NCBI GenBank assembly: GCA_910576995.1
Contig: CAJTLC010000019.1
Location: 1 to 52,513 of the forward strand
Direction of reading: 5' to 3'
DNA from: an uncultured Ruminococcus sp.
GTDB taxonomy: Bacteria > Bacillota > Clostridia > Oscillospirales > Ruminococcaceae
Length of the DNA stretch: 52,513 nucleotides
Position numbers and translations under genes: made by a program. Positions 8,899 to 17,585 of the stretch are shown one piece after another (positions within the stretch are counted from its first letter, which is position 1; each line of letters begins with the position of its first letter). Under the pieces are notes generated by a model that was given only the letters and a program-made list of their open reading frames with translations, made no database searches and was not told where the DNA came from.

Positions 8899-10429
8899 AC
8901 TTGATAATCCTGCCTTTTTCAGCCTGATTACGAATGATTTTCTTTGAAGTCGTCTTTTCAAATTCTTTCTCCCTGATACGCAGGCGACGAATATTTTTTG
9001 CTGAGATCATAGAGTTGTTGATTTCCATAACCTTATTTTCGAAAAGTTTCTCAACTTCCTCAGCCGACATTTCCTTGCAGAAGTCGCCATTTGGGAATAT
9101 CTCCGCAGTTATCATGCCATCCTCGCTGTAAACAAGGATTTCTGATATAAAATCAGTTCCTGCGAATTTATTTTCAATTTCTTCGGGGGAAACATTTTCG
9201 CCGTTGGAAAGAATAATAAGATTCTTTTTTCTGCCGGTGATAAACAGTTTTTTACCGTCCACATAGCCAAGATCGCCTGTTCTGAGCCATCCGTCAGCCG
9301 TAAGAGCTTTCGCTGTTTCAGCTTCATCTTTATAATAACCTGCCATGACTGACGGGCTTTTTACCATTATCTCCCCTTCTTCTATCTTCACCTGACAGCC
9401 GTTGACTATAATTCCTACGTCTCCTGCGCATTCAGTGTCAAAACGATCTGCTGTCGTGATTCTGGGAGAACATTCGGTCATTCCATAACCCTGTCCCATC
9501 TGATAACCCATTTCATGGTAAGCCTTCTGAAGTTCAGGCGGCAGATATGCTCCGCCGCTGTAAATCGTGGTCAATCTATCTCCAAACACATTTTGTGCAA
9601 TTGCTCTCAATGGTAATTCAGGATGTGCTTGTGAAACAGCTTTTATCTGCTTGTATATAGTTTCAGCGATCATTGGCACTACCATAATTATTGTAGGACG
9701 GAAAAGTTTAAGATTCTGAGCTATTCTCATCATAGAATCGTTTATGCAAAGCTGATTTCCGTATCTCAACGAGCAAAGTATATCGCAGGTAAAGCAATAT
9801 ATATGATGTATCGGCAAAATAGACAACACCACGTCGTCGGCTGTACTTTCGTTATCCTGACACATTGCATTGTCGATCAGATTTCTGTGAAGAAGCATTA
9901 CGCCCTTACTTTTGCCTGTAGTTCCAGACGTATAAGAAATTGACGCAAGCGCGCCGGGCGAAACTTCGTCCAACTCAACGGGATCGTTTTCTTCCAGAAT
10001 CCTTGACAAATCGTTTTCAAATGAAATGAATTCCTTCACATTAGGGCATTTTTGGCGTATTTCGTCTGTCATCGATTCGTACTTTTTATCATACATAAAT
10101 ACGGAAACGTCCGCACGATTAAGAAGATCGCATATTTCGTTGCACGGAAGCTGCGCGTCAAGCGGAACGCAGGCATTTCCGCCGCAAACCGTTCCGAAAT
10201 AGCTTACCAGCCATGCATAACCCGAATTACCGATAACAGCGGTATGAATAACGTCGCTGTACTCTGAACAAATATATCCTGCAAGACGGCATGAATCTTC
10301 ATAAAGTCGCTTGAATGTTTTTTCAGCAATTTCCTTGCCGTTTTTCTCGCGAATAAATACTCTGTCTCCATATTCGTTCGCCGATTCTCTCAAAAGATCC
10401 TGAAGAGTTTTTATTTTAGTTTTTTCCAT
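8897..10429 (-). CDS. AMP-forming acyl/aminoacyl ligase (ANL superfamily)
   Basis: 510 residues. ATG at 10429 with AAGGTG six bases upstream. It carries the nucleotide loop SYTSGTTGKSKGV, the YGMTECSP motif, the TGDLGY motif, the hinge GRKKN and a C-terminal lysine region (KTTSKKIIR), so it looks catalytically complete. It activates a carboxylic acid as the adenylate and presumably loads it on the carrier protein encoded 56 bases upstream. It is the last gene of a minus-strand operon with carrier protein, condensation-like enzyme and hydrolase. This is the layout of a small stand-alone NRPS- or lipid-like pathway; the substrate is unknown. Confidence 0.88.
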   Translation of the reverse strand: MEKTKIKTLQDLLRESANEYGDRVFIREKNGKEIAEKTFKRLYEDSCRLAGYICSEYSDVIHTAVIGNSGYAWLVSYFGTVCGGNACVPLDAQLPCNEICDLLNRADVSVFMYDKKYESMTDEIRQKCPNVKEFISFENDLSRILEENDPVELDEVSPGALASISYTSGTTGKSKGVMLLHRNLIDNAMCQDNESTADDVVLSILPIHHIYCFTCDILCSLRYGNQLCINDSMMRIAQNLKLFRPTIIMVVPMIAETIYKQIKAVSQAHPELPLRAIAQNVFGDRLTTIYSGGAYLPPELQKAYHEMGYQMGQGYGMTECSPRITTADRFDTECAGDVGIIVNGCQVKIEEGEIMVKSPSVMAGYYKDEAETAKALTADGWLRTGDLGYVDGKKLFITGRKKNLIILSNGENVSPEEIENKFAGTDFISEILVYSEDGMITAEIFPNGDFCKEMSAEEVEKLFENKVMEINNSMISAKNIRRLRIREKEFEKTTSKKIIRNQAEKGRIIK

Positions 10430-10459
10430 AAATCTCACCTTTTATTCTGAAATTTTCTC

Positions 10460-10502
10460 AGAACTTGTATCAACATACGCAGCGTCTATTGATACAAGCT
10501 CT
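10460..10502 (-). repeat. Leader hairpin family, copy G
   Basis: AGAACTTGTATCAA pairs with TTGATACAAGCTCT around a 15-base loop. It spans the end of the carrier-protein gene and the gap before the AMP-ligase gene, so it sits between two genes of the operon. Confidence 0.6.
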
Positions 10503-10713
10503 CAAGATAGTTGGCTGCGTCCCCAACAGTACGAAGCTTTACAACTTCGTTTTCGTCTACCATAATATCAAATTCCATTTCAAGATCGCCGAGCAGACTC
10601 ATGAAATCGTAAGAATTGAATCCAAGGTCTTCAATAAAACGAGATTCGGGAGAAATATTCTCCGGATCAACCTCCACATAATTGATAATTAATTCTTTCA
10701 GTTTTTCAAACAT
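10486..10713 (-). CDS. Acyl/peptidyl carrier protein
   Basis: 75 residues, acidic, with the phosphopantetheine attachment site in DLGFNSYDF (Ser34). The length and four-helix pattern match a free-standing ACP/PCP. It lies between the condensation-like gene (48 bases upstream) and the AMP ligase (56 bases downstream), so it probably shuttles the activated acyl group between them. It is more likely a dedicated carrier than the fatty-acid-synthesis AcpP, because no fab genes are near. Confidence 0.9.
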   Translation of the reverse strand: MFEKLKELIINYVEVDPENISPESRFIEDLGFNSYDFMSLLGDLEMEFDIMVDENEVVKLRTVGDAANYLESLYQ

Positions 10714-10729
10714 AACAATTCTCCTTTTG

Positions 10730-10761
10730 AAACCTGTTTCACAAGATGTTAAGACAGGTTT
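10730..10761 (-). repeat. Leader hairpin family, copy E
   Basis: AAACCTGT pairs with ACAGGTTT around a 16-base loop, between the condensation-like gene stop and the carrier-protein ribosome site. Confidence 0.5.
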
Positions 10762-12170
10762 TAAATAATTTCCAGTATATCGCCGATAGTCCTGTCCTTA
10801 TTTTCGATACCTCTGAAAAGAACGCGGCAAAGATAATAATAGAAATACTCCATTTCGCTTTCTGTAACGGCGTCCGCACGATATTCGAAATTAAAATTTA
10901 AACCGTTGTCCTCGGGACGATGCATTACTGTCAGGTAAAGAGGCTGCGATGCAACGCCATTCGTATACCAGCAGCTTTTATACGGTATATCGGGCATTTC
11001 TGGAGTATCCTTATTTATCGTAAGAGGCTGATAAGTAAGCGTGATACTCTCATAACTCGTGCCGGGCTGATATTTCCAATGCTGTCCCCTCTTCATCGTA
11101 TATTCGATAGGATCGTAATTCGCATGGCGGAACATCTTGCTCTGCTCTGCCTGAATCATTCTTATTCCCTCTAAAAATGTAAGTTCAGGCTCCATAATCG
11201 TTCTCAGCGGGAAGAAATGAACTCGCGTACCGCCCGAATATTTTTCGGAAAGAGTTCCCCTGCGCGCTACACAAGTTTTAACGGAAACATCTTTTTCATT
11301 ATCGTTAAATTTCGAAAGGACAGTTCTCATTCCCATGAGAAGCAGACTTGCCATTGAAACGTTATTTTCCGTGCAAAAATCCATAAGCCGCGCAGAAGCG
11401 TCCTGCTCAAGATGATAAACCGAAATTGCAGCTGTCGGGTCTTTTGAAACCACCATCGCCCATCTCTGCCCGGGATTATTATTTTCCCTGCGCTGAGTAA
11501 TAAGTCTGCCCTGTCCCGAAAAATCGGTATACATTGGCTCGCTTCGCGAAATTTCCGCCATCCAGAATTCTTCATCTTTTTTTCGCGCAGCCGAATCCGC
11601 TTCATACGCGAGATCTTTTTCCAACTGGGGAATATACGGTCTCATTGGACTTTGCTTTATATTTGCATCATATTTAAGAATGCTGTAATTCTCCAGAACC
11701 GCGCGGTCAAATCCCACTATCGCGCTTGAATCCATAGTCATATGATCGACTTTTAAGTAAATGCCGTTGAATCCATCGGGCATTTTAACCATAACAACTT
11801 TATTCATCGGTGAGTTGAACCTCTCAAACGGAATTGCCGTCCAGCGCTTCATCTCATCGTTTGCCGCCTCTTCGCTCCAATTTGAGAAATCGCGGAATTC
11901 TATATCGCGTTCCTCAAAAGGAACGATATACTGATAAACCGTTCCGTCATCGTCCTGAATAAATCTAAGACGCATAGTATCAATTTTTTCGTATGCCATG
12001 TAAACAGCCTTTTTCAGCAGATCAAAATCCACATCCAGCTTAACATAAAGGCCTGTTCCAATGCAAAGAACCTGTACAGGAGAATATCTTATCGTGTAAT
12101 AATGAAGTTTCTGCGCCGCTGTAAGCGGGTAACATTTCATTGCCGCACCGTTGATAGTGAATTCTTTCAT
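10761..12170 (-). CDS. Condensation-domain-like acyltransferase
   Basis: 469 residues as a stand-alone protein. The start at 12170 follows GGAGG at five bases; an alternative ATG at 12188 overlaps the upstream stop codon and has a weaker site. An N-terminal YPLTAAQKLHYY block and the active-site motif DHMTMDS (the HHxxxD type with the first His replaced by Asp, second His and the Asp kept) place it with NRPS condensation domains and related carrier-dependent acyltransferases such as the wax-ester/PapA type. It probably joins the carrier-bound acyl group to an amine or alcohol. It overlaps or abuts the hydrolase gene. Confidence 0.8.
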   Translation of the reverse strand: MKEFTINGAAMKCYPLTAAQKLHYYTIRYSPVQVLCIGTGLYVKLDVDFDLLKKAVYMAYEKIDTMRLRFIQDDDGTVYQYIVPFEERDIEFRDFSNWSEEAANDEMKRWTAIPFERFNSPMNKVVMVKMPDGFNGIYLKVDHMTMDSSAIVGFDRAVLENYSILKYDANIKQSPMRPYIPQLEKDLAYEADSAARKKDEEFWMAEISRSEPMYTDFSGQGRLITQRRENNNPGQRWAMVVSKDPTAAISVYHLEQDASARLMDFCTENNVSMASLLLMGMRTVLSKFNDNEKDVSVKTCVARRGTLSEKYSGGTRVHFFPLRTIMEPELTFLEGIRMIQAEQSKMFRHANYDPIEYTMKRGQHWKYQPGTSYESITLTYQPLTINKDTPEMPDIPYKSCWYTNGVASQPLYLTVMHRPEDNGLNFNFEYRADAVTESEMEYFYYYLCRVLFRGIENKDRTIGDILEII

Positions 12171-12184
12171 AAATTCCTCCGTGA

Positions 12185-13138
12185 TCATAAATTCTCTCCA
12201 AGAAAGCTGCTTATCTTCTCTTCGCAGGCATGCGTATCTTCATAATAAGCCGCTCCATGTCCCGCATTTTCAACAAGCAATATTTCTTTTGGAGATATAC
12301 ATTCTTCATAATTTTTCTCTGTCATCCATACGGGTACGAAATTATCCTCCATACCGTGAATAAATAAAATCGGTATATCAGTTGCTTTAACAGCGTCAAG
12401 AGTTGAATAGTCGCTGAATCCGTATCCTGCTTTCTTTCGGCACATTCTGTCGTTTATATTCATTATCGGGAAGGGCGGCAAATGATAATCCCTCTTCAAA
12501 ATGTGTGCGAACACGTCGTATGGAGACGTGAATGCGCAATCCGAAATTATCGCCTTGACAGATTTCGAAATTCCGCTGAATCCTGCGGTCATTAAAGCTG
12601 TAGTTCCTCCCATTGAAACTCCATAAAGCACAATTTTTTTGGAATTGTCAAAACGCCTTTCAACATACTCTATCCATGATTTACAGTCGAATCTGTCAAG
12701 AATACCAAAGCCTATATACTGACCGCCGCTTTTTCCATGACCGCGGTGATCGACTATCAAGCAGTCGTATCCGAGTTTATGGAAAAAAACTGCAATAGAA
12801 GCGCAATTGCTGATACCCGTTCCTGTATATCCGTGATTACATATCACAAGTTTATTGCTTGGAGTTTCCGACGGAAAATAATCGGCATGAAGCGTGATGC
12901 CGTCACGCGCCCCTATCGTTATGTGTTCCAATTCCTGCGCCTGAAGCCATTCGCGATTTGGAACCATAAATTTCTTATATTCTTCCCATTTAGACATATC
13001 CGCCATTTCGCTGAGATCGACTTTGAGTTTATCCTGTCGTGGTATCGTACTGTCGAAAAGTTTTTTCGCTCCGACTGCACAGGCAATACCTCCGGCAGAA
13101 GCCAGCCCAAACAATGCCAATCCAAGTTTCTTCATCAT
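12185..13138 (-). CDS. Membrane-anchored alpha/beta hydrolase
   Basis: 317 residues from the ATG at 13138 (AAAGGCGG just upstream). An N-terminal hydrophobic segment (about residues 3-22) probably anchors it to the membrane. The core has the oxyanion block CNHGYTGTG, the nucleophile elbow YGVSMGG, an acid in HGMEDNF and the catalytic His in AGHGAAYY. It resembles the FrsA/BAAT-like esterases and acyl-releasing hydrolases common in Firmicutes. As first gene of the carrier-protein operon it may release, modify or degrade the product. Transcription starts at the TetR-operator-laden promoter upstream. Confidence 0.85.
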   Translation of the reverse strand: MMKKLGLALFGLASAGGIACAVGAKKLFDSTIPRQDKLKVDLSEMADMSKWEEYKKFMVPNREWLQAQELEHITIGARDGITLHADYFPSETPSNKLVICNHGYTGTGISNCASIAVFFHKLGYDCLIVDHRGHGKSGGQYIGFGILDRFDCKSWIEYVERRFDNSKKIVLYGVSMGGTTALMTAGFSGISKSVKAIISDCAFTSPYDVFAHILKRDYHLPPFPIMNINDRMCRKKAGYGFSDYSTLDAVKATDIPILFIHGMEDNFVPVWMTEKNYEECISPKEILLVENAGHGAAYYEDTHACEEKISSFLGENL

Positions 13139-13171
13139 GCTGCCGCCTTTCAATCATTAATTTCAAAGTTA

Positions 13172-13336
13172 TAGACTATTAGTCTAATAACATTTTTAAG
13201 TACCGCAATTATTCTTGACTTAAAGTCGAGAAAATATTCGCTTTATTTCCGATAAAAACGAATATGTTCTCTTTAATTTCGACTGTCAGTCGATTTATTA
13301 CAGTTTTAGTATACTCCTTTTTCGACCGTTAGTCAA
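13172..13336. promoter_or_regulatory. Four GACY-N3-AGTC operators
   Basis: Palindromes GACT-ATT-AGTC (13174), GACT-TAA-AGTC (13217), GACT-GTC-AGTC (13281) and GACC-GTT-AGTC (13324) stand 43, 64 and 43 bases apart, close to whole helical turns, so they would face the same side of the DNA. They fill the gap between the hydrolase operon and the divergent TetR gene and are the likely operators of that regulator. Confidence 0.75.
13308..13336 (-). promoter_or_regulatory. Promoter of the hydrolase/condensation/carrier/ligase operon
   Basis: Minus strand: TTGACT, 17 bases, TATACT. The fourth GACY-N3-AGTC operator covers the -35 box, and the other three lie within the transcribed leader, which fits repression. 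Confidence 0.75.
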
Positions 13337-13359
13337 TACATTTTTTTTACAAACTTCTA

Positions 13360-13388
13360 TTGAATTTTAATGACGATTATGGTATAAT
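13360..13388 (+). promoter_or_regulatory. Promoter of the TetR-family gene
   Basis: TTGAAT, 17 bases, TATAAT. The start is predicted near 13395, with leader hairpin B before the gene. Confidence 0.75.
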
Positions 13389-13427
13389 AATACAAGGCTG
13401 ATAAAAAATAGACCTCCTCGGAAACTA

Positions 13428-13480
13428 AGAACTTGTTCTCATAGGATTTGTATGCGTAATTTCCTATGTGGACAGATTTT
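13428..13480 (+). repeat. Leader hairpin family, copy B
   Basis: Arms AGAACTTGTTCTCATAGGA and TCCTATGTGGACAGATTTT pair around a short loop in the leader of the TetR gene, 35 bases before the start codon. Confidence 0.7.
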
Positions 13481-13514
13481 AAATATGAGGAGATCTAATA
13501 TATGGAGGATAAAA

Positions 13515-14135
13515 ATGAGTGAAAAAAAAATCGACATTATTCTTAATTCCGCCGAGGAACTTATGTGCAGCGTTACGCAGCCAAATAAGGAAATAACCGT
13601 TGACATGATTGCGAAAAATGCGGGTATCGGCAAGGGCAGTATTTATTATTATTTCAAAAGCAAGGACGAGATCGTCGACGCAGTCATTGAGCGTTCTTAT
13701 TCCGCGGCTATCAGGGAATATTTCAACGATATCCGAAATTGTTCAAACACATTTGAAAAAATAAAAACGCTTTTCCGCGCTATTCTGAAAGAGGAATTCT
13801 GGGACAAAAGTAAAAATATAATAATTACTCTTCATCTTCATGACGATATAGTTATTCACTATAAACTTATGATGACAGCAATAAAGACTGTATCTCCTCT
13901 TCTTACCGCTCTTTTGGCTGAAGGACAGTCGGAAGGTTCGATACACACAGAATCACCAAAGGAAAGCGCTGAAATGATAGTCGCAATGCTGACATTCCTG
14001 CTAAACAGCAAGTTTTTCCCTTCAGACAAGGAAAGCGCGTTAAGGAAAATGAAATTATACGCCCATGTTCTCGAAACCTGCTTTGAAACTCCAAAAGGAA
14101 GCTTTGATTTCCTGTTTACTCCGCCAGAAAAATGA
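13515..14135 (+). CDS. TetR-family transcriptional repressor
   Basis: 206 residues; ATG at 13515 with GGAGG six bases upstream. The N-terminal helix-turn-helix is typical (ITVDMIAKNAGIGKGSIYYYFKSKDEIVDAVIE). The C-terminal helical ligand domain has no clear subfamily match. It is divergent from the hydrolase / condensation / carrier / ligase operon, and the shared gap holds four palindromes of TetR type, so it most likely represses that operon and is relieved by its substrate or product. Confidence 0.9.
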   Translation: MSEKKIDIILNSAEELMCSVTQPNKEITVDMIAKNAGIGKGSIYYYFKSKDEIVDAVIERSYSAAIREYFNDIRNCSNTFEKIKTLFRAILKEEFWDKSKNIIITLHLHDDIVIHYKLMMTAIKTVSPLLTALLAEGQSEGSIHTESPKESAEMIVAMLTFLLNSKFFPSDKESALRKMKLYAHVLETCFETPKGSFDFLFTPPEK

Positions 14136-14176
14136 AAACGCGCACTTTCGAAATTTATCGAAAGTGCGCGTTTTTT
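14134..14176. terminator. Bidirectional terminator
   Basis: A 17-bp stem (AAACGCGCACTTTCGA with its complement) and T runs on both sides between the convergent TetR and VanZ-like genes. Confidence 0.9.
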
Positions 14177-14603
14177 AGAATTGTTTTTTATTTGCAATAA
14201 GAGTTTGGATTTTATATCCAACCATCGCTCCAAAAGTATTATTGAACACGTCGTCGAATTCCATAAGTCCTCTGCCGGTTATAAATTGAGTAATCTCAAT
14301 GCATACGGAAAAAAGGCATGATACTGCAAAAACACTCTTCCATGTGACTTTTTTCATCATTGGCAGCATGAAACCCAGCGGCATCAGCATAACAAAATTT
14401 CCTATGATCTGTTTTATGTAAAACCAGCGTTCAACGTTGCGGATAACATTCGCAAATTCCCAAAAAGGAGTGAGATTTGCGCGATGTTCGCCGAATTCAC
14501 GATCAATAAGCGTTACCCACAAAACTGCAAATATATATTCGCAAAAAAACAACATTTTATATTTCTTCAAAATGCCCGCTGTATTTATGTCTTTTAAAAC
14601 CAT
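14175..14603 (-). CDS. VanZ-like membrane protein
   Basis: 142 residues with four hydrophobic segments and the VanZ-family landmarks NLTPF near residue 45, NFVMLMPLGFMLP, ITQFITGRG and a terminal DDVFNNTFGAMVGY. GGAG lies ten bases before the ATG, and only 18 bases separate it from the upstream fusion gene, so they are cotranscribed. VanZ-like proteins are of uncertain role; some give low-level teicoplanin resistance. The C-terminal codons lie in the shared terminator. Confidence 0.85.
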   Translation of the reverse strand: MVLKDINTAGILKKYKMLFFCEYIFAVLWVTLIDREFGEHRANLTPFWEFANVIRNVERWFYIKQIIGNFVMLMPLGFMLPMMKKVTWKSVFAVSCLFSVCIEITQFITGRGLMEFDDVFNNTFGAMVGYKIQTLIANKKQF

Positions 14604-14621
14604 GTTGTCAAATCTCCGATT

Positions 14622-17159
14622 TTAAGCAGTTATAATATCGTTTGCCTTATGAAGTTTCAGCTTTTCAACAGCCTGCTCTCTCATTTTATATTTCAGAATC
14701 TTTCCTGCTGCATTCATAGGGAATCCGTCCACAAAGTCCACGTATTTCGGGCATTTATGCTTCGCCATACGTTCAAGACAGAAATTCCTGATCTCTTCCT
14801 GATCAGCAGTTTCGCCCTCTTGAAGAACTATGCAAGCCATTATTTCTTCCCCGTAATCTTCATCAGGAACACCAATAACCTGAACATCCTTTACTTTCGG
14901 GTAAGTATAAAGAAAATCTTCAATTTCCTTGGGGTAAATATTTTCACCGCCGCGGATTATCATATCCTTGATTCTGCCCGTGATCTTATAGTATCCGTCT
15001 GAAGAACGGCGTCTTGCAAGATCGCCGGTATGAAGCCAACCGTCTGAATCAATAGCGGCAGCCGTCGCTTCCGGCATCTTGTAATAACCTTTCATGATAT
15101 TATATCCTCTTGCAACGAATTCACCGTCAACGTCGTCGGGAACTTCCTGATTGGTCTCAGGATCAACGATCCTGCATTCAACTCCGAAAATCGGACCTCC
15201 TACCGTATTTACACGCTGTTCGATAGAATCCGTAGTTTTACTCATTGTCGTGGCAGGAGAAGCTTCAGTCTGCCCATATGTAATGCATATCTCCGTCATG
15301 TGCATCTTTTCGAGTACTTCTTCCATCGTCTTAACGGGACATGGAGAACCCGCCATAATTCCCGTTCTCATGTGCGAGAAATCAGTATTTTCGAAATCAG
15401 GATGAGCGAGCATTGCGATAAACATGGTCGGTACGCCATGAAAACAAGTTATCTTCTCCTTGTTGATGCAGGCAAGTCCCTTTCGCGGAGAAAATCTTGT
15501 GATAGGAGACATTGTCGTGCCATGTGTCATCGAAGCCGTCATCGCAAGAACCATTCCGAAACAATGGAACATAGGAACTTGTATCATCATGCGGTCTGCC
15601 GTTGAAAGATCCATGCAGTCGCCGATAGCCTTACCGTTATTTACAACATTATAATGTGTAAGCATAACTCCTTTTGGGAATCCTGTAGTGCCTGACGTAT
15701 ACTGCATATTGCAGACATCATGGATATTGATAGACTTCCGAGCTTTTTCAACTTCGCTGTAAGGAACGTTCTTAGAAAGCTTTACCGCTTCTTCCCAAGT
15801 AAAACATCCCTTATTCTTTGAATCTATGGTTATAACATTCTTGAGATAAGGCAATTTTTCGGAATTCAGCTTACCGGCTTCGCATGATTCCAATTCAGGA
15901 CAAAGCTTATTAATTATGTCAACATAATTAATATTCTTGATGCCGTCAATAAGAACAAGCGTATTGGTATCCGACTGACGAAGCAGATATTCCGCCTCAT
16001 GTATTTTATACTCGGTATTGACCGTTACAAGAACCGCGCCTATCTTAGTTGTAGCCCAGAAAGTTATGTACCATTGAGGAACATTAGTTGCCCATATTGC
16101 AACATGATCACCCTTTTTAACGCCCATTGCAATAAGCGAGCGCGCGAACGTGTCGACATCGTCGCGGAATTCGGGGTATGTTCTTGTATAATCCAGTTCG
16201 GTATATCTAAACGCATATTGATTCGGAAATGCGTCGCACATTCTGTCAAGAACATCGGGAAATGTATAATTAATGATGCGTTCTTTAGGCCACGGGTAAT
16301 AGCCTGTTCCCTTAATGCTTTTTTGCAGATCATGCTTGTGCTTTTTCTTGTATGGAGCCATGTATTCGGCAAACTGAGGAATAACAATACCGCCGTCGCT
16401 GAGATCTTTAGCCCAGCGCTTCACCCATTCAAGAGAAATATAGCCATTGTAATTTATGCTTTCAAGAGCAGCGATCATTGATTTTATCGGGATATCGCCA
16501 TGTCCGATCATTTTGTATTCGATCGTTCCGTCGGATTTAAGAACGCTGTCTTTGACCTGAACAAATTTTATGTGTTCGCCGAGATTAGCAATAGTAGAGT
16601 CCGCAGATTCACCGTTATATCTATATGGGTGATGCATATCCCAGAGAGCAGCTATCTTTCGGCTGTCAACTGCGTCCAGAAGCTTTGCGAGACGGGAAGA
16701 ATCACTGTACACTCCGTTTGTCTCAACGAGAAGCGTAACGTTATATTCTTCAGCTATGGGAACAAGTTTTTGCAGTGCAGAAGCAATATATCCGTCATCT
16801 ACATCTCCATGTGGCTCTGGTTCAAGATCGCCGAGGATTCTAATGTATGAAACACCGAGTTTATTCGCAAGCTGCGCATAAGCTAATATTTCTGATTCAG
16901 CTGCGGCAAAATCAGCAGGGTCTTTTAAGCACGCTCCCGAAGAAAGACAGGATATCTCAATTCCGAGACTGCTGAGTTTTTCAATGGTTTCTGGAAGCAT
17001 AGCGTCCGAAAAAGGTTTTGCCTTAACCGAAAATATTTCATCGCCCAGACCGCGTACTTCAATACCGTTGAAACCAAAATCTTTCGCGATAGAATAAATG
17101 TCAGACCATGCCCAATCGGGACAAGCCAATGTAGAAAAACTTATCTTCAATTTCATCAT
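14622..17159 (-). CDS. Fusion: xylose-isomerase-like TIM barrel plus AMP-forming acyl-CoA synthetase
   Basis: 845 residues. Residues 1 to about 275 form a sugar-phosphate isomerase/epimerase-type TIM barrel (AP-endonuclease-2 fold), with metal-site acids in LLVETNG, ALWDMHHPYR and ISLEWVKRW. Residues about 290-845 form a complete acyl-CoA synthetase: YTSGTTGFPKGVML, YGQTEASP, WLHTGDLAR, the hinge GRIKDMIIRGGENIYP and the catalytic Lys in NAAGKILKY. The two halves share one frame without a linker stop, so a single polypeptide is expected. The barrel could make or isomerise an acid that the second half activates with CoA. A VanZ-like gene follows. Substrate unknown; cytosolic. Confidence 0.85.
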   Translation of the reverse strand: MMKLKISFSTLACPDWAWSDIYSIAKDFGFNGIEVRGLGDEIFSVKAKPFSDAMLPETIEKLSSLGIEISCLSSGACLKDPADFAAAESEILAYAQLANKLGVSYIRILGDLEPEPHGDVDDGYIASALQKLVPIAEEYNVTLLVETNGVYSDSSRLAKLLDAVDSRKIAALWDMHHPYRYNGESADSTIANLGEHIKFVQVKDSVLKSDGTIEYKMIGHGDIPIKSMIAALESINYNGYISLEWVKRWAKDLSDGGIVIPQFAEYMAPYKKKHKHDLQKSIKGTGYYPWPKERIINYTFPDVLDRMCDAFPNQYAFRYTELDYTRTYPEFRDDVDTFARSLIAMGVKKGDHVAIWATNVPQWYITFWATTKIGAVLVTVNTEYKIHEAEYLLRQSDTNTLVLIDGIKNINYVDIINKLCPELESCEAGKLNSEKLPYLKNVITIDSKNKGCFTWEEAVKLSKNVPYSEVEKARKSINIHDVCNMQYTSGTTGFPKGVMLTHYNVVNNGKAIGDCMDLSTADRMMIQVPMFHCFGMVLAMTASMTHGTTMSPITRFSPRKGLACINKEKITCFHGVPTMFIAMLAHPDFENTDFSHMRTGIMAGSPCPVKTMEEVLEKMHMTEICITYGQTEASPATTMSKTTDSIEQRVNTVGGPIFGVECRIVDPETNQEVPDDVDGEFVARGYNIMKGYYKMPEATAAAIDSDGWLHTGDLARRRSSDGYYKITGRIKDMIIRGGENIYPKEIEDFLYTYPKVKDVQVIGVPDEDYGEEIMACIVLQEGETADQEEIRNFCLERMAKHKCPKYVDFVDGFPMNAAGKILKYKMREQAVEKLKLHKANDIITA

Positions 17160-17193
17160 CTCATTTCATAAATAGTATTACACTCGTATTAAT

Positions 17194-17213
17194 AACCTGT
17201 TTAAAACAGGCAT
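17194..17213 (-). repeat. Leader hairpin family, copy F (short)
   Basis: A short hairpin with AACCTGTTT / AAAACAGG arms. It begins 13 bases after the predicted transcription start of the fusion gene. Confidence 0.45.
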
Positions 17214-17232
17214 TAAGAGCAATATATTTTTA

Positions 17233-17261
17233 ATTATACCATAATTCTCTTTATAAATCAA
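17233..17261 (-). promoter_or_regulatory. Promoter of the TIM-barrel/synthetase fusion gene
   Basis: Minus strand: TTGATT, 17 bases, TATAAT. Confidence 0.75.
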
Positions 17262-17281
17262 GTGGTTGCAGAAAAAAAGAG

Positions 17282-17310
17282 TGGACATATGGCGAATATT
17301 ATGGTATAAT
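17282..17310 (+). promoter_or_regulatory. Promoter of the 40-residue small gene
   Basis: TGGACA, 17 bases, TATAAT; it is divergent from, and only about 20 bases away from, the promoter of the fusion gene. Confidence 0.6.
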
Positions 17311-17340
17311 ATAAAGAAAAGCCATAAGGAGAAAGTAGAA

Positions 17341-17463
17341 ATGAGAAAAGCACCACAATACAAGCGCATTATTAAAAGACGTTTAATGTTTCGGGCTGCT
17401 CTTGAGCCTACTCTTTTTCTCGATATACTTTTTCATCCTTCTTCTGTTTCTCCTCAAAAGTAA
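17341..17463 (+). CDS. Hypothetical 40-residue basic small protein
   Basis: ATG with AAGGAG nine bases upstream and a good promoter 30 bases before it. The peptide is basic in its first half (RKAPQYKRIIKRRLMFR), then hydrophobic (ALEPTLFLDILF). It could be a small membrane-associated or regulatory peptide. No family is recognised, and no terminator separates it from the TM2 genes, which have their own promoter. Confidence 0.45.
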   Translation: MRKAPQYKRIIKRRLMFRAALEPTLFLDILFHPSSVSPQK

Positions 17464-17496
17464 ATGCTGTTGCCGTGAAAATTATTTTCGGAAATA

Positions 17497-17525
17497 TTGA
17501 CATTTCCATTTGAGTATGATATAGT
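17497..17525 (+). promoter_or_regulatory. Promoter of the TM2 gene cluster
   Basis: TTGACA, 17 bases, TATAGT, about 50 bases before the first TM2 ribosome site. Confidence 0.75.
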
Positions 17526-17585
17526 AGAGTTGGATAATTATAAGAGAGCATTCTCATTAATTTAAGTGATATGGAGGGGTTGTAT

